From positions 372,001-436,000 of the forward strand of contig JACKEC010000016.1 of assembly GCA_020633195.1 (NCBI GenBank): DNA of 64,000 bases. The letters are read 5' to 3'. The notes below the pieces were generated by a model. The model searched no databases and was not told the DNA's origin. It saw only the letters and a list, made by a program, of their open reading frames with translations. This document shows positions 16,381-25,447 of the stretch, piece by piece (positions within the stretch are counted from its first letter, which is position 1; each line of letters starts with the position of its first letter). Origin of the DNA: Sandaracinaceae bacterium. GTDB lineage: Bacteria > Myxococcota_A > Polyangia > Polyangiales > Sandaracinaceae. Both the position numbers and the translations under genes were made by a program.

Positions 16381-17526
16381 TCAGGGGCAGTCGAAGAGGG
16401 CGTCGATCGCCGCCACCGCGGCCGCCGCGTCGGCCTCCGCGGGCGCCTCGTGCGACAGCTCCGCGGCGAGCGCGTCCGCCTGCGTCGCGTCGCGCTCGCG
16501 CGCCGCGCGGTCGAGGAAGCCGCCGAGAACGCGCGCGAGCTCCCAATGGTAGAGGCTCTCGGCGCCGTCGGTGGAGCACGCTTGCGCGAGGTGCGCGCGC
16601 ACGATCGCGGCGACCCCGTCGAGCACCGCGCGGTCGAGCTGCGTCCGCGCGCGATCCCGCATCGCGAGGTCCGTGGCGGTGTCCGCCGCGTCGAGATCCC
16701 GCCAGCAGCGGACCGCGAGCACGCCGTCCCAGGCGCGGTCGTGCGCGTCGGGGTCCACCGCGGCGACCCGGCCCGCGAGCCCGATCCCCCCGCGCGCCGC
16801 CTCGCCGCCCGTGTAGTAGGCGTACGACGAGTCGCAGTCCTTCGCCGTCGTCGTGCAGGTCAGGTTCTCCTTGAAGGTCGACACCGCGAGGAACCACAGG
16901 AGGCCCGCCTCGACGCGGGCCGCGTGCACGCGCGACGAGGGGCCGTCGCCCGCGATCCCCGCGGCGAACGCGTCGAGGAGGAGCGGGCCGATCCGCGCGG
17001 GCCCCACGCAGTAGTCGGGGAACGCGTCCGGCACTCCGTCGAGCGCGCAGTCCGTCCCGTCCGGGACGGTGAAGTGCGGGTCGTACCGGCGCACCACGCG
17101 GGAGTCGAGCCCCTCGTCGCGCTGGTAGACGAGGCGCGCGTCGAGGAAGTCCATCGCGCTCGGATCGCGCGTCGGGTCGAACAGCAGCGCCGCGATCTCC
17201 TCGAACGCCATCACCCTCGCGATCGAGCTGATGTCGGGCAGGATCCGGTGGTACTCGCCGTCGTCCGAGACGCACGCGGCCCACATGTCGTCGGCGCCCG
17301 GCGCGTAGTCGGTGTCGAGCGGCTCGCAGGTCACGACCGGGGGCGTCGCCGCCAACCCGTCGCACATCGGCGTGGTCGGGCCGGCGTCGACGTCCGCGCT
17401 CGCGTCGAGCGCGCCACCCCCGTCGACCGCGGCGGCCGCGTCGGGGAGGCCGCCGTCGCCGGCCGGCGGGGGGCTCTCGCAACCGAGGAGGAGCAGCAGG
17501 GGGAGCAGCTTCTTCAGAGTGGCCAT
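16381..17526 (-). CDS. Lipoprotein of unknown function, partner of TonB receptor
   Basis: Protein of 381 residues with lipobox LLGC (Cys 16) and an Asp-Ala-Gly linker to about residue 50. The remainder is mainly helical and has few repeats; four cysteines in the segment NLTCTTTAKDCDSSYAYYTG and nearby could form disulfides. It overlaps the end of the TonB-dependent receptor gene by 13 bases and is the third gene of that operon, so a role as surface or periplasmic partner in uptake of the same ligand is likely. An imelysin-like metal or haem protein is a thought, but no diagnostic motif is present. Confidence 0.7.
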   Translation of the reverse strand: MATLKKLLPLLLLLGCESPPPAGDGGLPDAAAAVDGGGALDASADVDAGPTTPMCDGLAATPPVVTCEPLDTDYAPGADDMWAACVSDDGEYHRILPDISSIARVMAFEEIAALLFDPTRDPSAMDFLDARLVYQRDEGLDSRVVRRYDPHFTVPDGTDCALDGVPDAFPDYCVGPARIGPLLLDAFAAGIAGDGPSSRVHAARVEAGLLWFLAVSTFKENLTCTTTAKDCDSSYAYYTGGEAARGGIGLAGRVAAVDPDAHDRAWDGVLAVRCWRDLDAADTATDLAMRDRARTQLDRAVLDGVAAIVRAHLAQACSTDGAESLYHWELARVLGGFLDRAARERDATQADALAAELSHEAPAEADAAAAVAAIDALFDCP

Positions 17527-19709
17527 AGTCGTACCGTCGCCGATGCCAGCACCCCGATGCCGGGCGCGTTGATGCTCGAGCCGTGGACACGGTAGGCGAC
17601 GTCGAAGAGGTTTTCCACGACCAGACCGAGCAAGACGTATTCATCGAGCCGCCAGCCCCCGCGCAGGTCGAGCGTGGCCCAGCCCGGCGTGCCGCCGATG
17701 GGGATCCGCGCGTCCGCGACGTCGCTCGGGGCGAGCCGATCCTGGGTCGCGGCCCAGCGAAACACGGCGCCGAGGTAGATGCCCGTCTCGGTGTGGCGCC
17801 ACCGCGCCTCCACCGTGCCGTTGACCGGGGGGACCCGCGACAGCGGGACGCGCTCGTCGCCGTTCGGGTCGGGGCCCTCGCCCCACGCGTACGCCACCGT
17901 CGCGCGCAGGGTCAGGTCCTCGGGCAGCCTCGCGGTCGCGCCGCCCTCGGCGCCGAACAGGGTCGCGAGGCCGCGCGCGTTGACGAGCTGCAGGTGGACG
18001 CGCGACGCCTGGCAGGCGGGGGTGCCCGGCGGGCAGTCGGCGGCCCCGCGGATCGCTCGCACGATACCGTCCTCGATGACGAGCGCGAACGCGTGCGCGT
18101 CGAGGGTGAGCCATGGCAAGCGGACTTGCAGGCCGAGGTCGAAGCTCGTCGAGCGCTCCGGGCGCAGGTCGGGGTTCTCGAACTGGAAGCCGGGCCCGGT
18201 CTGCTGGCGCGAGGTGAGGTCGTCGAGGTTGGGCGCGCGGAAGCCCTGGTCGATCGAGAACAGGACGCCGAGCTCGCGGAGCGGGCGGATCTCGGCGCCG
18301 AGCCGGCCGATCCCCACCCCGAAGTCGTCGCGCACGCCGCGCGTGCCGGAGGCGTCGTCGCCGGGCGCGCGTACCCCGACGAGGCCGAGGCGACCCCCGC
18401 TCCGCACGATGAGCCCGCGCAGGGGCTGGATCTCGAGCGTGAGGTGCGTCCCGAGCGTCGCGTAGATCGAGCCGTCCGCGTACTGCCCCCGCGAGAGCGG
18501 GAGCACGAAGTCGAGGTCGGTGAGCGTCTGGTAGGCCGCCGACGACACGCGGTCGCGGTAGGCGTCGAGCCCGTAGCGCACCCGCAGCCACGACGCGTCG
18601 CCGAGGTGCGCCGCGGGGGTCGCCGCGCGCGCCGCGAAGCCGAACGTGTCGACGTCGTCGAGGTAGTCGAAGCGGACGTTGGAGCGAGGCCGCACGGTGT
18701 CGCGCCGCTCGTGGTGGCGCTGGTAGCTCAGGATCAGATCGAGGTCGCGCACCTCGCGGCCCGCGTCGCCGCGCAGCGCGAGGTAGCCGAGCGTCCGGAA
18801 CTGCTCGCGGACCGTGCTGCACTCGTCGGCGGGCGCCTCGGGGGGCGGGCACTGATCGGTGCGCGGCGCGTCGGTCTGGCGGTAGCCGTAGACGGCGCCG
18901 AGGAGGCGGAGCCGCGGCGCGAGCTGGTACACGAGGCGTCCATCGAAGGTCATCTCCGAGAAGCCCGTGCCGAGCTGGGTGTGCCACTCGTCGGCGGGGC
19001 GCCCCTCGACCTCCTCGGTGAAGCGCGGGACGAGCGCGCGGGTTCCCTCCACGGGGCTGCCCACGACGCCCCCGGAGCGGAGCCGCGAGGCGAACCGGAA
19101 GCCCACCCCGCCGAGGAACGAGACGCGGTCGCCGAGGTCCGCGCCGAGCTCCGCCCGCCCGCCCCACTCGAGATCGGCGGAGCGGAACCGCGCGGTGAGC
19201 GCCGGCTCGAAGTAGACCCCGTCGAGGCTCGCGTTGGGGCGGCGCTCGCGCGGGATGGCGAGGATCGCGCCGCCGAGGGCGTCGGGGCCCCACACCGTCG
19301 AGGCGCTCCCGCGGACGACCTCGAGCCGCTCGAGCGTCGCGGAGTCGACGGTGAAGAAGTACTGGTTGGGGCCCTGGCGGTAGATCCCGGTGTTCAGGCG
19401 GACGCCGTCGAAGAGGTGCACGACACGTTGTCCGGTGAGGCCCCGCACGTAGGGGCTCGCCTGGCCGTGTGAGGTCTGCTGGATGGTCACGCCGGGGACG
19501 CTCCGCAGCGCGTCGGGCGCCGAGCGGGGCAGCGACTCCTCGAGCTCCTCGCGGCTCACGGTCGTGCGCGCCCGGTCGGCGGTGGGGTCGTCGGGCGCGC
19601 GGACCCGCGCCTCGACCCCGAGCTCGGCGTCGTCGGGGGGCTCCTGCGCGCGAGCCGCCGAGGTCACGAGCCCGAGCCCGAGCAGCAGGCAGGCGCGCGC
19701 CGGCGTCAC
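17514..19709 (-). CDS. TonB-dependent outer-membrane receptor
   Basis: Protein of 731 residues: signal peptide (MTPARACLLLGLGLVTSAAR, cut after RAQ), then a plug domain at about 45-165 with typical blocks ALRSVPGVTIQQ, YVRGLTGQRVVHLFDGVRLN, LERLEVVRGSASTVWGPDA and ALGGAI. The rest is a beta-barrel with alternating aromatic residues ending in RLWPL rather than the usual Phe. Imports an unknown scarce nutrient such as a siderophore, haem or sugar. The GTG start overlaps the TGA of the adenylate cyclase gene by 4 bases, and the end overlaps the lipoprotein gene. Confidence 0.88.
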   Translation of the reverse strand: MTPARACLLLGLGLVTSAARAQEPPDDAELGVEARVRAPDDPTADRARTTVSREELEESLPRSAPDALRSVPGVTIQQTSHGQASPYVRGLTGQRVVHLFDGVRLNTGIYRQGPNQYFFTVDSATLERLEVVRGSASTVWGPDALGGAILAIPRERRPNASLDGVYFEPALTARFRSADLEWGGRAELGADLGDRVSFLGGVGFRFASRLRSGGVVGSPVEGTRALVPRFTEEVEGRPADEWHTQLGTGFSEMTFDGRLVYQLAPRLRLLGAVYGYRQTDAPRTDQCPPPEAPADECSTVREQFRTLGYLALRGDAGREVRDLDLILSYQRHHERRDTVRPRSNVRFDYLDDVDTFGFAARAATPAAHLGDASWLRVRYGLDAYRDRVSSAAYQTLTDLDFVLPLSRGQYADGSIYATLGTHLTLEIQPLRGLIVRSGGRLGLVGVRAPGDDASGTRGVRDDFGVGIGRLGAEIRPLRELGVLFSIDQGFRAPNLDDLTSRQQTGPGFQFENPDLRPERSTSFDLGLQVRLPWLTLDAHAFALVIEDGIVRAIRGAADCPPGTPACQASRVHLQLVNARGLATLFGAEGGATARLPEDLTLRATVAYAWGEGPDPNGDERVPLSRVPPVNGTVEARWRHTETGIYLGAVFRWAATQDRLAPSDVADARIPIGGTPGWATLDLRGGWRLDEYVLLGLVVENLFDVAYRVHGSSINAPGIGVLASATVRLWPL

Positions 19710-21064
19710 GCCTCGCTCGTCGACCCGCGCAGCCAGAACGTGGGCATGCGGCCTTTGCCCTTGAGCTCGATCTCGCCGCGCGCCTCGAGCTCGAAGCGAC
19801 CCTCGAGGAGCCGCGCGGTCGTCTCGGAGAGCTGGATCTGGCCGATCTCACCGTGCGACTCCATGCGGCTCGCGGTGTTCACCGTGTCGCCCCAGAGGTC
19901 GTAGATGAACTTGCGGCGCCCGATCACGCCGGCGACCGCGGGCCCGGTGTGGATCCCGATCCGCACCGCGAAGGACTCGCCGGTCTCCGCGTTCAGGGCC
20001 TCGACCGCGGCGCGCATCTCGAGCGCCATCCGAGCGACCGCGGCCGGCCCGTCCTCGTGCGTGTGGGGGAGCCCGGCGGCGACCATGTAGGCGTCGCCGA
20101 TGGTCTTGATCTTCTCGAGGCCGAGCCGGTCGGCGATGTCGTCGAAGCGGGAGAAGATCGCGTCGAGCCGTGACACGAGCTGCTCGGGCGAGACGCGCGT
20201 GGAGTAGCTCGTGAACCCGGCCATGTCCGCGAAGAGGACCGTCACCTCGTCGAAGCGATCGGCGATGGTCTCGTCGGTGTCGCGGAGGCGCTCGGCGATG
20301 GACGCCGGCAGGACGTTGAGGAGGAGCCGCTCGGACTTCTCGCGCTCCGACGCGAGCTCCTCCATCTGCCACGCGATGATCTTCTCCTTCCAGAAGGAGC
20401 GCCGGCCCGCGACCTCGGCCTGGTACGTCGCCCAGGCCCCGAACCCGCAGCCGACGATGAAGAACAGGACGATGAAGAGCAGCTGGTACAGCTCGCGCGG
20501 GGCGACGAGCCGGTCGAGCACGACGAGGTAGGCGAGGGAGATCGCGGCGACGACGAGGCTCCACCGCACCCCCAGGCGCGTGAGCTGCGGGACGAGCAGC
20601 GGGAACAGGATCGCGCCCCACAGGGTGTAGAGGAGGCCGCCGGGATCGACGGCGAGCTCGCCGACGGTGAGGAACAGCGCGGGCCCCATCAGGCTGTGGA
20701 TGATCCCGATCGCGCGGACGTAGCGGCCGGCGAAGCGCGTCATCGAGAGCGCGGCGAGGCCGATGGAGACGGGGACCACGGCGAAGTAGCGGATCTGGAT
20801 GGCGACGTCGGCGACGTCCCAGACCACGAGGTAGTCGACCAACCCGAAGAACGCGTAGACGAAGGTCGCCCCCCACGCCGACCAGCGGAGCGTGCGCGCG
20901 AGCTCGTTCTCGAACCGGTGCTCGAGGAACTCGGCCTCGAGCGCCGGATCGCGCAGCTCGCCCCACCGCGTGAGGTCCGGCTCGATGGTGTAGCGACGCG
21001 GCGGGGTCGCCGTGTGACGCGGGGCGAGTCCTCGCGGGCCGTCGGGCTGGTCGCTGCTGGTCAC
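19706..21064 (-). CDS. Membrane class III adenylate cyclase
   Basis: Protein of 452 residues. Residues about 45-210 hold six membrane helices (for example YQLLFIVLFFIVGCGFGAWA at the end). A signalling helix or coiled coil of about 40 residues follows, then the catalytic domain (about 250-440). Metal-binding Asp lies in VLFADMAGFTSYS. Substrate residues are the Lys of KIKTIGDAYMV and the Asp of YDLWGDTVN, the pair expected for ATP rather than GTP. It makes cAMP in the cytoplasm. First gene of an operon with a TonB receptor and lipoprotein, an unusual pairing. Divergent from the surface protein gene at 21165. Confidence 0.9.
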   Translation of the reverse strand: MTSSDQPDGPRGLAPRHTATPPRRYTIEPDLTRWGELRDPALEAEFLEHRFENELARTLRWSAWGATFVYAFFGLVDYLVVWDVADVAIQIRYFAVVPVSIGLAALSMTRFAGRYVRAIGIIHSLMGPALFLTVGELAVDPGGLLYTLWGAILFPLLVPQLTRLGVRWSLVVAAISLAYLVVLDRLVAPRELYQLLFIVLFFIVGCGFGAWATYQAEVAGRRSFWKEKIIAWQMEELASEREKSERLLLNVLPASIAERLRDTDETIADRFDEVTVLFADMAGFTSYSTRVSPEQLVSRLDAIFSRFDDIADRLGLEKIKTIGDAYMVAAGLPHTHEDGPAAVARMALEMRAAVEALNAETGESFAVRIGIHTGPAVAGVIGRRKFIYDLWGDTVNTASRMESHGEIGQIQLSETTARLLEGRFELEARGEIELKGKGRMPTFWLRGSTSEA

Positions 21065-21164
21065 CCGCGGAGGAGCCTACCAGCGTGAGCCCTTCGGTCG
21101 CGATGCCTCGCGGAGTATGATGGTCACGGACGCTTCGCGTACCGCTAGCTTCTCGGGAGGGTCC

Positions 21165-23510
21165 ATGATCCGTCGCACTTCACTTTGCTCGCTGGTCACG
21201 GTCCTGGCGCTCGCGGGCGCCAACCAGGCTCGAGCGGAGGGCTCGCTCGGTCCGGAGCTCGACACCACCCAGGCGCTTCGGGGCACGACCGACATCGGCG
21301 TCGACGTCCTCGACTTCACCATCGAGACCTTCGTCTGGACGGGGAAGGGCTCGGTGGAGGTGCGCGATCCCGCCGGCACCGTGGTGGGGATGTTCCGGAG
21401 CGGCCAGACGATCACGCCGACCATGAACGGCGTCTACGTCCTCGACCTCCAGGAGGACCAGTTCGACGTCAACGTCGACGGCAACATCATCCCGAGCACG
21501 ATCGTCGAGTGGGACGTGACCCTGTCGGTGAGCGGGACGCCTCGGGTGGGCCGCGTCTTCTCGCAGGCGTGGCGCTTCAACACGGGCTCCTTCGACCGCA
21601 CCGCCTCGACCAACGCGAGCTTCTACGCGCGGGTGCCGGGCGGCGACGCCGAGAGCTTCGCGGTGATGGAGCTGCGGACCGATGGCCTCGCGGGCTTCAT
21701 CTTCGAGATCCAGGGCAACAGCACCGGCGTCAACGGCCCCAACGCCGGCCGCAGCGTGCCCGAGACGACCGCGAGCGTCCGCGACGAGTACCGCATCTAC
21801 CTCAACCCGCCGGACAACGCGTCTTACACGTTCCTCCCGCCGGCGGTGCGCGACTTCACCTTCACCGGGGGCCGCGAGATCATGGGCGGCACCGGGATGT
21901 GCGACGAGTTCATCCCCGGCGGCAGCATGGGCGAGTTCTCGTTCACCTCGAACGTCGCCGGGTCGTTCCACCTGATCTGCGACCTCAACCGCGACGGCGT
22001 CTTCGACATCGTCGACGACGGCGACTTCCTCATCCTCGGCTCGGCGGTGATGGGCAACAACGTCGTGCCCTTCGACGGCCTCGACAACAACGGCAACCCC
22101 TTCCCGATCGGCGAGCACCAGTGCCGCGTGCGCGTGACGGTGGGCGAGTTCCACTACGTCGGCCGCGACATCGAGACGAGCTTCCGCGGCCTGCGGATGT
22201 TCCAGGTCCAGCGCGACGCGAGCCGCGCGCCCCTCGACATGTACTGGAACGACGCGCTCGTGCAGGCGAACGCGATCACGATGCCGGCGCCCTTCGCGTT
22301 CATCGCTGCGGGGACCTCGGGACCGAACGGCATCAGCTCCGGCGACCCGTCGTCCCCGCCCGTCCCGCTCGGTGAGACGGTCATCCGCCCCGGCGCCAAC
22401 GCGCGGGCCTGGGGCGACTTCGTCTCGGTCGGCGGCACGGGGACCGGCAAGGGCAACGAGGCGTACCTCGACACGTACACGTGGCTCGACGAGGCGCTCA
22501 GCGCGCCGATCACGATCCGCGCGGTCGACGGCACGCTCGACACCGACGGCGAGGGCCTCACCGACTACATCGAGCGCTGCGCGACGGGCACCGACCCGCT
22601 CGATCCCGACACCGACGGCGACCTCGTCAACGACTCGATCGAGACGCGCCGCGGCATGACCGGCATCGACACCGACGGCGACGGCATCATCGACGCGCTC
22701 GACGAGAACGACGACGACGACTGCGTCCTCACCCGCGACGAGGACCCGGACGGCGACGGCGACCCGACGAACGACGACACCGACATGGACGGGACGCCGA
22801 ACTACCTCGACGACGACGACGACGGGGACGGCGTGCCCTCGTGCATGGAGGACGCGAACGGCAACGGCGACCCGACCGACGACGACGCGGACGGAGACGG
22901 AATCCCCGACTACCTCGAGGAGGACAGCGACGGGGACTGCGCGCTGCGCGCCACCGTGCCCGCGATCCAGTGCACCGACGGCGAGGACATGTGCCCGCAG
23001 GAGCCGGAGACCGCGAACGGGTTCCGCGATCAGGACGGGTGCCCCGAGCCGGACCGCGACATGGACGGGGTCCCCGACGACCTCGACAACTGCCCCGACC
23101 ATCCGAACACGATGCAAGAAGACCTCGACGGAGATCTGATCGGCGACGCGTGCGACGACGACATCGACGGCGACGGATTGCTCAACGGGTGCGAGACCCC
23201 GGTCGGCATGTGCCCGTTCGACTGCCGCGAGGTCTGCATGGGCCGCGAGGGCTGCGACGGCTGCGCGATGACGGATCCGCGTGACCCGGACTCCGACGAC
23301 GGCGGCGTCTTGGACGGCCCGGAGGTCGCGCGCGGCTCCGATCCGCTCAACCCGATCGACGACCCGCTGCCGGGTCGGGTCACCGGCGGTGGCGTCTTCA
23401 ACTGCGGCGCCTCGCCGCGAGGCGCGCCGCTGCCGATGTTCCTGCTCCTCGGGATCGCCCTCTACGGGGTCCGAAGGCTGCGCGCGCGAAACGGCGGGAG
23501 CGACCGATGA
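21165..23510 (+). CDS. Surface protein with thrombospondin-type-3 repeats and C-terminal sorting tail
   Basis: Protein of about 781 residues. The ATG at 21165 has GGAGGG 5 bases upstream and gives a signal peptide (MIRRTSLCSLVTVLALAGAN, cut near ARAEG); an ATG at 21117 is open but poorly placed. Residues 25-450 are beta-rich. From about 450 on, Asp-rich repeats such as DTDGDGIIDALDEN and DDDDDGDGVPSCMED are calcium-binding thrombospondin type 3 units. The end has a Cys (GGGVFNCGAS), a membrane stretch (PMFLLLGIALYGV) and a basic tail (RRLRAR), resembling a MYXO-CTERM sorting signal. The stop overlaps the start of the OmpA-like gene by 4 bases (ATGA). Confidence 0.82.
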   Translation: MIRRTSLCSLVTVLALAGANQARAEGSLGPELDTTQALRGTTDIGVDVLDFTIETFVWTGKGSVEVRDPAGTVVGMFRSGQTITPTMNGVYVLDLQEDQFDVNVDGNIIPSTIVEWDVTLSVSGTPRVGRVFSQAWRFNTGSFDRTASTNASFYARVPGGDAESFAVMELRTDGLAGFIFEIQGNSTGVNGPNAGRSVPETTASVRDEYRIYLNPPDNASYTFLPPAVRDFTFTGGREIMGGTGMCDEFIPGGSMGEFSFTSNVAGSFHLICDLNRDGVFDIVDDGDFLILGSAVMGNNVVPFDGLDNNGNPFPIGEHQCRVRVTVGEFHYVGRDIETSFRGLRMFQVQRDASRAPLDMYWNDALVQANAITMPAPFAFIAAGTSGPNGISSGDPSSPPVPLGETVIRPGANARAWGDFVSVGGTGTGKGNEAYLDTYTWLDEALSAPITIRAVDGTLDTDGEGLTDYIERCATGTDPLDPDTDGDLVNDSIETRRGMTGIDTDGDGIIDALDENDDDDCVLTRDEDPDGDGDPTNDDTDMDGTPNYLDDDDDGDGVPSCMEDANGNGDPTDDDADGDGIPDYLEEDSDGDCALRATVPAIQCTDGEDMCPQEPETANGFRDQDGCPEPDRDMDGVPDDLDNCPDHPNTMQEDLDGDLIGDACDDDIDGDGLLNGCETPVGMCPFDCREVCMGREGCDGCAMTDPRDPDSDDGGVLDGPEVARGSDPLNPIDDPLPGRVTGGGVFNCGASPRGAPLPMFLLLGIALYGVRRLRARNGGSDR

Positions 23511-25423
23511 AGCGAGCGACCCTCTTCGCGCTCACGCTGGTGGCTCTGGCGGGGGCGGCGCCGGCGAGCGCCCAGACGCGGTTCGATCCGCAGTTCTTCC
23601 ACCCGACGACGTCGCAGCGCACCAACCCGCTCGGCGTCTGGTCGGCCAACGTCCTCCACGACGGCTCGTTCAACGTGGGCCTGCTCGGGCATTACGATCA
23701 CGCCCCGCTCGTGGTCCGCAACGAGGACGGCGACCGCCTCTACAACATCGTCGGCCACCAGGCGACGATGCACGTGTTCGGCGCGTTCGGGCTCTTCGAG
23801 TACCTCGAGATCGGCGCCGACCTGCCGATCATCCTCTCGCAGGAGGGGGACGTCATCCCGACCATCCCCGGCTTCAACGTCGGCGCGAACGACGTGGGCG
23901 CGGGGGTCGGTGACATCCGCCTCACCGCGAAGCTGCGCTTCTTCGAGACGAACACCGCCGAGTCGCCCGGCGGCGCCGCGATGGCGCTCGTGCTCGACGG
24001 CTACTTCCCGAGCGGCGACGAGAGCCTCTACCAGGGCGACGACTGGCGCATCGCGCCGCGCCTCGTCCTCGACGGCATCACCGACACGCAGCACCGCGTG
24101 TCCGCGAACGTCGGCTTCACCTACCGGCAGGAGACCACCCTCGGCGGCCTCTCGGTCGGCCCGACCTTCGACTGGGGCCTCGCGGCGACCTTCGTGACCG
24201 AGTACGTCCACGTCGTCCCCGAGGTGCGCGGCTCGATCGTCGTGACCGCCCCGGAGATCAACTTCGCCGAGATCCCGATGGAGGCGGACCTCTCGATCCG
24301 CATCCTCCCGATCCAGGAGATCCAGATCCAGATCGGCGGCGGGGTCGGCCTCTTCCAGGGCTTCGGCGCGCCGGACTTCCGCGTGCTCCTCGGCGGCAGC
24401 TACCAGTTCGTGCCGCCCGCCGACCGCGACGGCGACGGCATCCTCAACGACGACGATCAGTGCCCCGACGATCCCGAGGACTTCGACGAGTTCGAGGACG
24501 AGAACGGCTGCCCCGATCCCGACAACGACCAGGACGGGATCCTCGACGATCCGGACCAGTGCCCGAACCAGCCCGAGGACCGGGACCAGTTCGAGGACGA
24601 GGACGGCTGCCCCGATCCGGACAACGACCAGGACCAGATCCTCGACGAGCCCGATCAGTGCCCGAACGACCCCGAGGATCGTGACCAGTTCGAGGACGAA
24701 GACGGCTGCCCCGATCCCGACAACGATCAGGACCGCATCCTCGACGTCGACGACCAGTGCCCGAACGACCCCGAGGACATGAACGGGGTGCAGGACGAGG
24801 ACGGCTGCCCCGAGGTCGACACCGACGGCGACGGCCTGCTCGATCCGGTCGACCAGTGCCCGCAGCAGCCCGAGGACGTCGACGGCTTCCAGGACGAGGA
24901 CGGCTGCCCCGACCCGGACAACGACCAGGACGGCATCCTCGACGTCGACGACCAGTGCCCGATGGAGCCCGAGGTCATCAACGGCGTCGACGACCAGGAC
25001 GGCTGCCCCGACCAGAGCGCGATCACGGTCACGTGCGAGGCGCTCGAGATCAACGACCACATCTTCTTCGAGACCGATCGCGACGTGATCCGGTCCGTGT
25101 CCTTCACCCTCCTCAACCAGGTCGCCGCCGTGCTCGTCGCCCGCCCCGACATCACGCGGGTGAGCGTCGAGGGCCACACCGACGATCGCGGCAGCGACTC
25201 GCACAACCTCGACCTGTCGCAGCGGCGCGCGGCGTCCGTCGTCCAGTACCTCGTCCAGCACGGCGTGAGCCCCGGGCGCCTGGTGTCGGCCGGCTTCGGC
25301 GAGGCGCGCCCGATCGACAACAACCGCACCGGCGCCGGCCGGGCGAACAACCGCCGCGTCGAGTTCCGCATCGTCGAGCAGGAGGGCTGCCAGGATCAGG
25401 GCGCCGGCGCGGCCGTGCCCTGA
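23507..25423 (+). CDS. OmpA-family protein with thrombospondin-type-3 repeats
   Basis: Outer-membrane protein of 638 residues. Signal peptide MKRATLFALTLVALAGAAPA, then a beta-domain (about 25-305) likely forming a barrel or lipid-facing domain. About six calcium-binding repeats of about 34 residues follow, each with a core such as DNDQDGILD and a Cys-Pro (DQCPNDPED). The C-terminal OmpA domain (about 520-630) has the peptidoglycan-binding core VEGHTDDRGSDSHNLDLSQR and NNRRVEF. It anchors the outer membrane to the wall. Start overlaps the upstream surface-protein stop (ATGA), so the two are translated together and probably work as a pair. Confidence 0.88.
   Translation: MKRATLFALTLVALAGAAPASAQTRFDPQFFHPTTSQRTNPLGVWSANVLHDGSFNVGLLGHYDHAPLVVRNEDGDRLYNIVGHQATMHVFGAFGLFEYLEIGADLPIILSQEGDVIPTIPGFNVGANDVGAGVGDIRLTAKLRFFETNTAESPGGAAMALVLDGYFPSGDESLYQGDDWRIAPRLVLDGITDTQHRVSANVGFTYRQETTLGGLSVGPTFDWGLAATFVTEYVHVVPEVRGSIVVTAPEINFAEIPMEADLSIRILPIQEIQIQIGGGVGLFQGFGAPDFRVLLGGSYQFVPPADRDGDGILNDDDQCPDDPEDFDEFEDENGCPDPDNDQDGILDDPDQCPNQPEDRDQFEDEDGCPDPDNDQDQILDEPDQCPNDPEDRDQFEDEDGCPDPDNDQDRILDVDDQCPNDPEDMNGVQDEDGCPEVDTDGDGLLDPVDQCPQQPEDVDGFQDEDGCPDPDNDQDGILDVDDQCPMEPEVINGVDDQDGCPDQSAITVTCEALEINDHIFFETDRDVIRSVSFTLLNQVAAVLVARPDITRVSVEGHTDDRGSDSHNLDLSQRRAASVVQYLVQHGVSPGRLVSAGFGEARPIDNNRTGAGRANNRRVEFRIVEQEGCQDQGAGAAVP
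24430..25020 (+). repeat. Tandem coding repeats of about 102 bases (TSP3 units)
   Basis: About six in-frame direct repeats inside the OmpA-like gene; recurring blocks are GACAACGACCAGGAC and GACGGCTGCCCCGA. Unit length is not strictly constant. The copies differ mainly at synonymous positions, so the array has been kept for protein sequence while DNA drifted. Confidence 0.8.
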
Positions 25424-25447
25424 GGCGAGCGTCACCAAACCCGAGCG

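Noticed and set aside
24430..25020. Regular direct repeats that could suggest a CRISPR array
   Set aside because: Units are in frame, of varying length, without unique spacers, and encode calcium-binding thrombospondin type 3 repeats.
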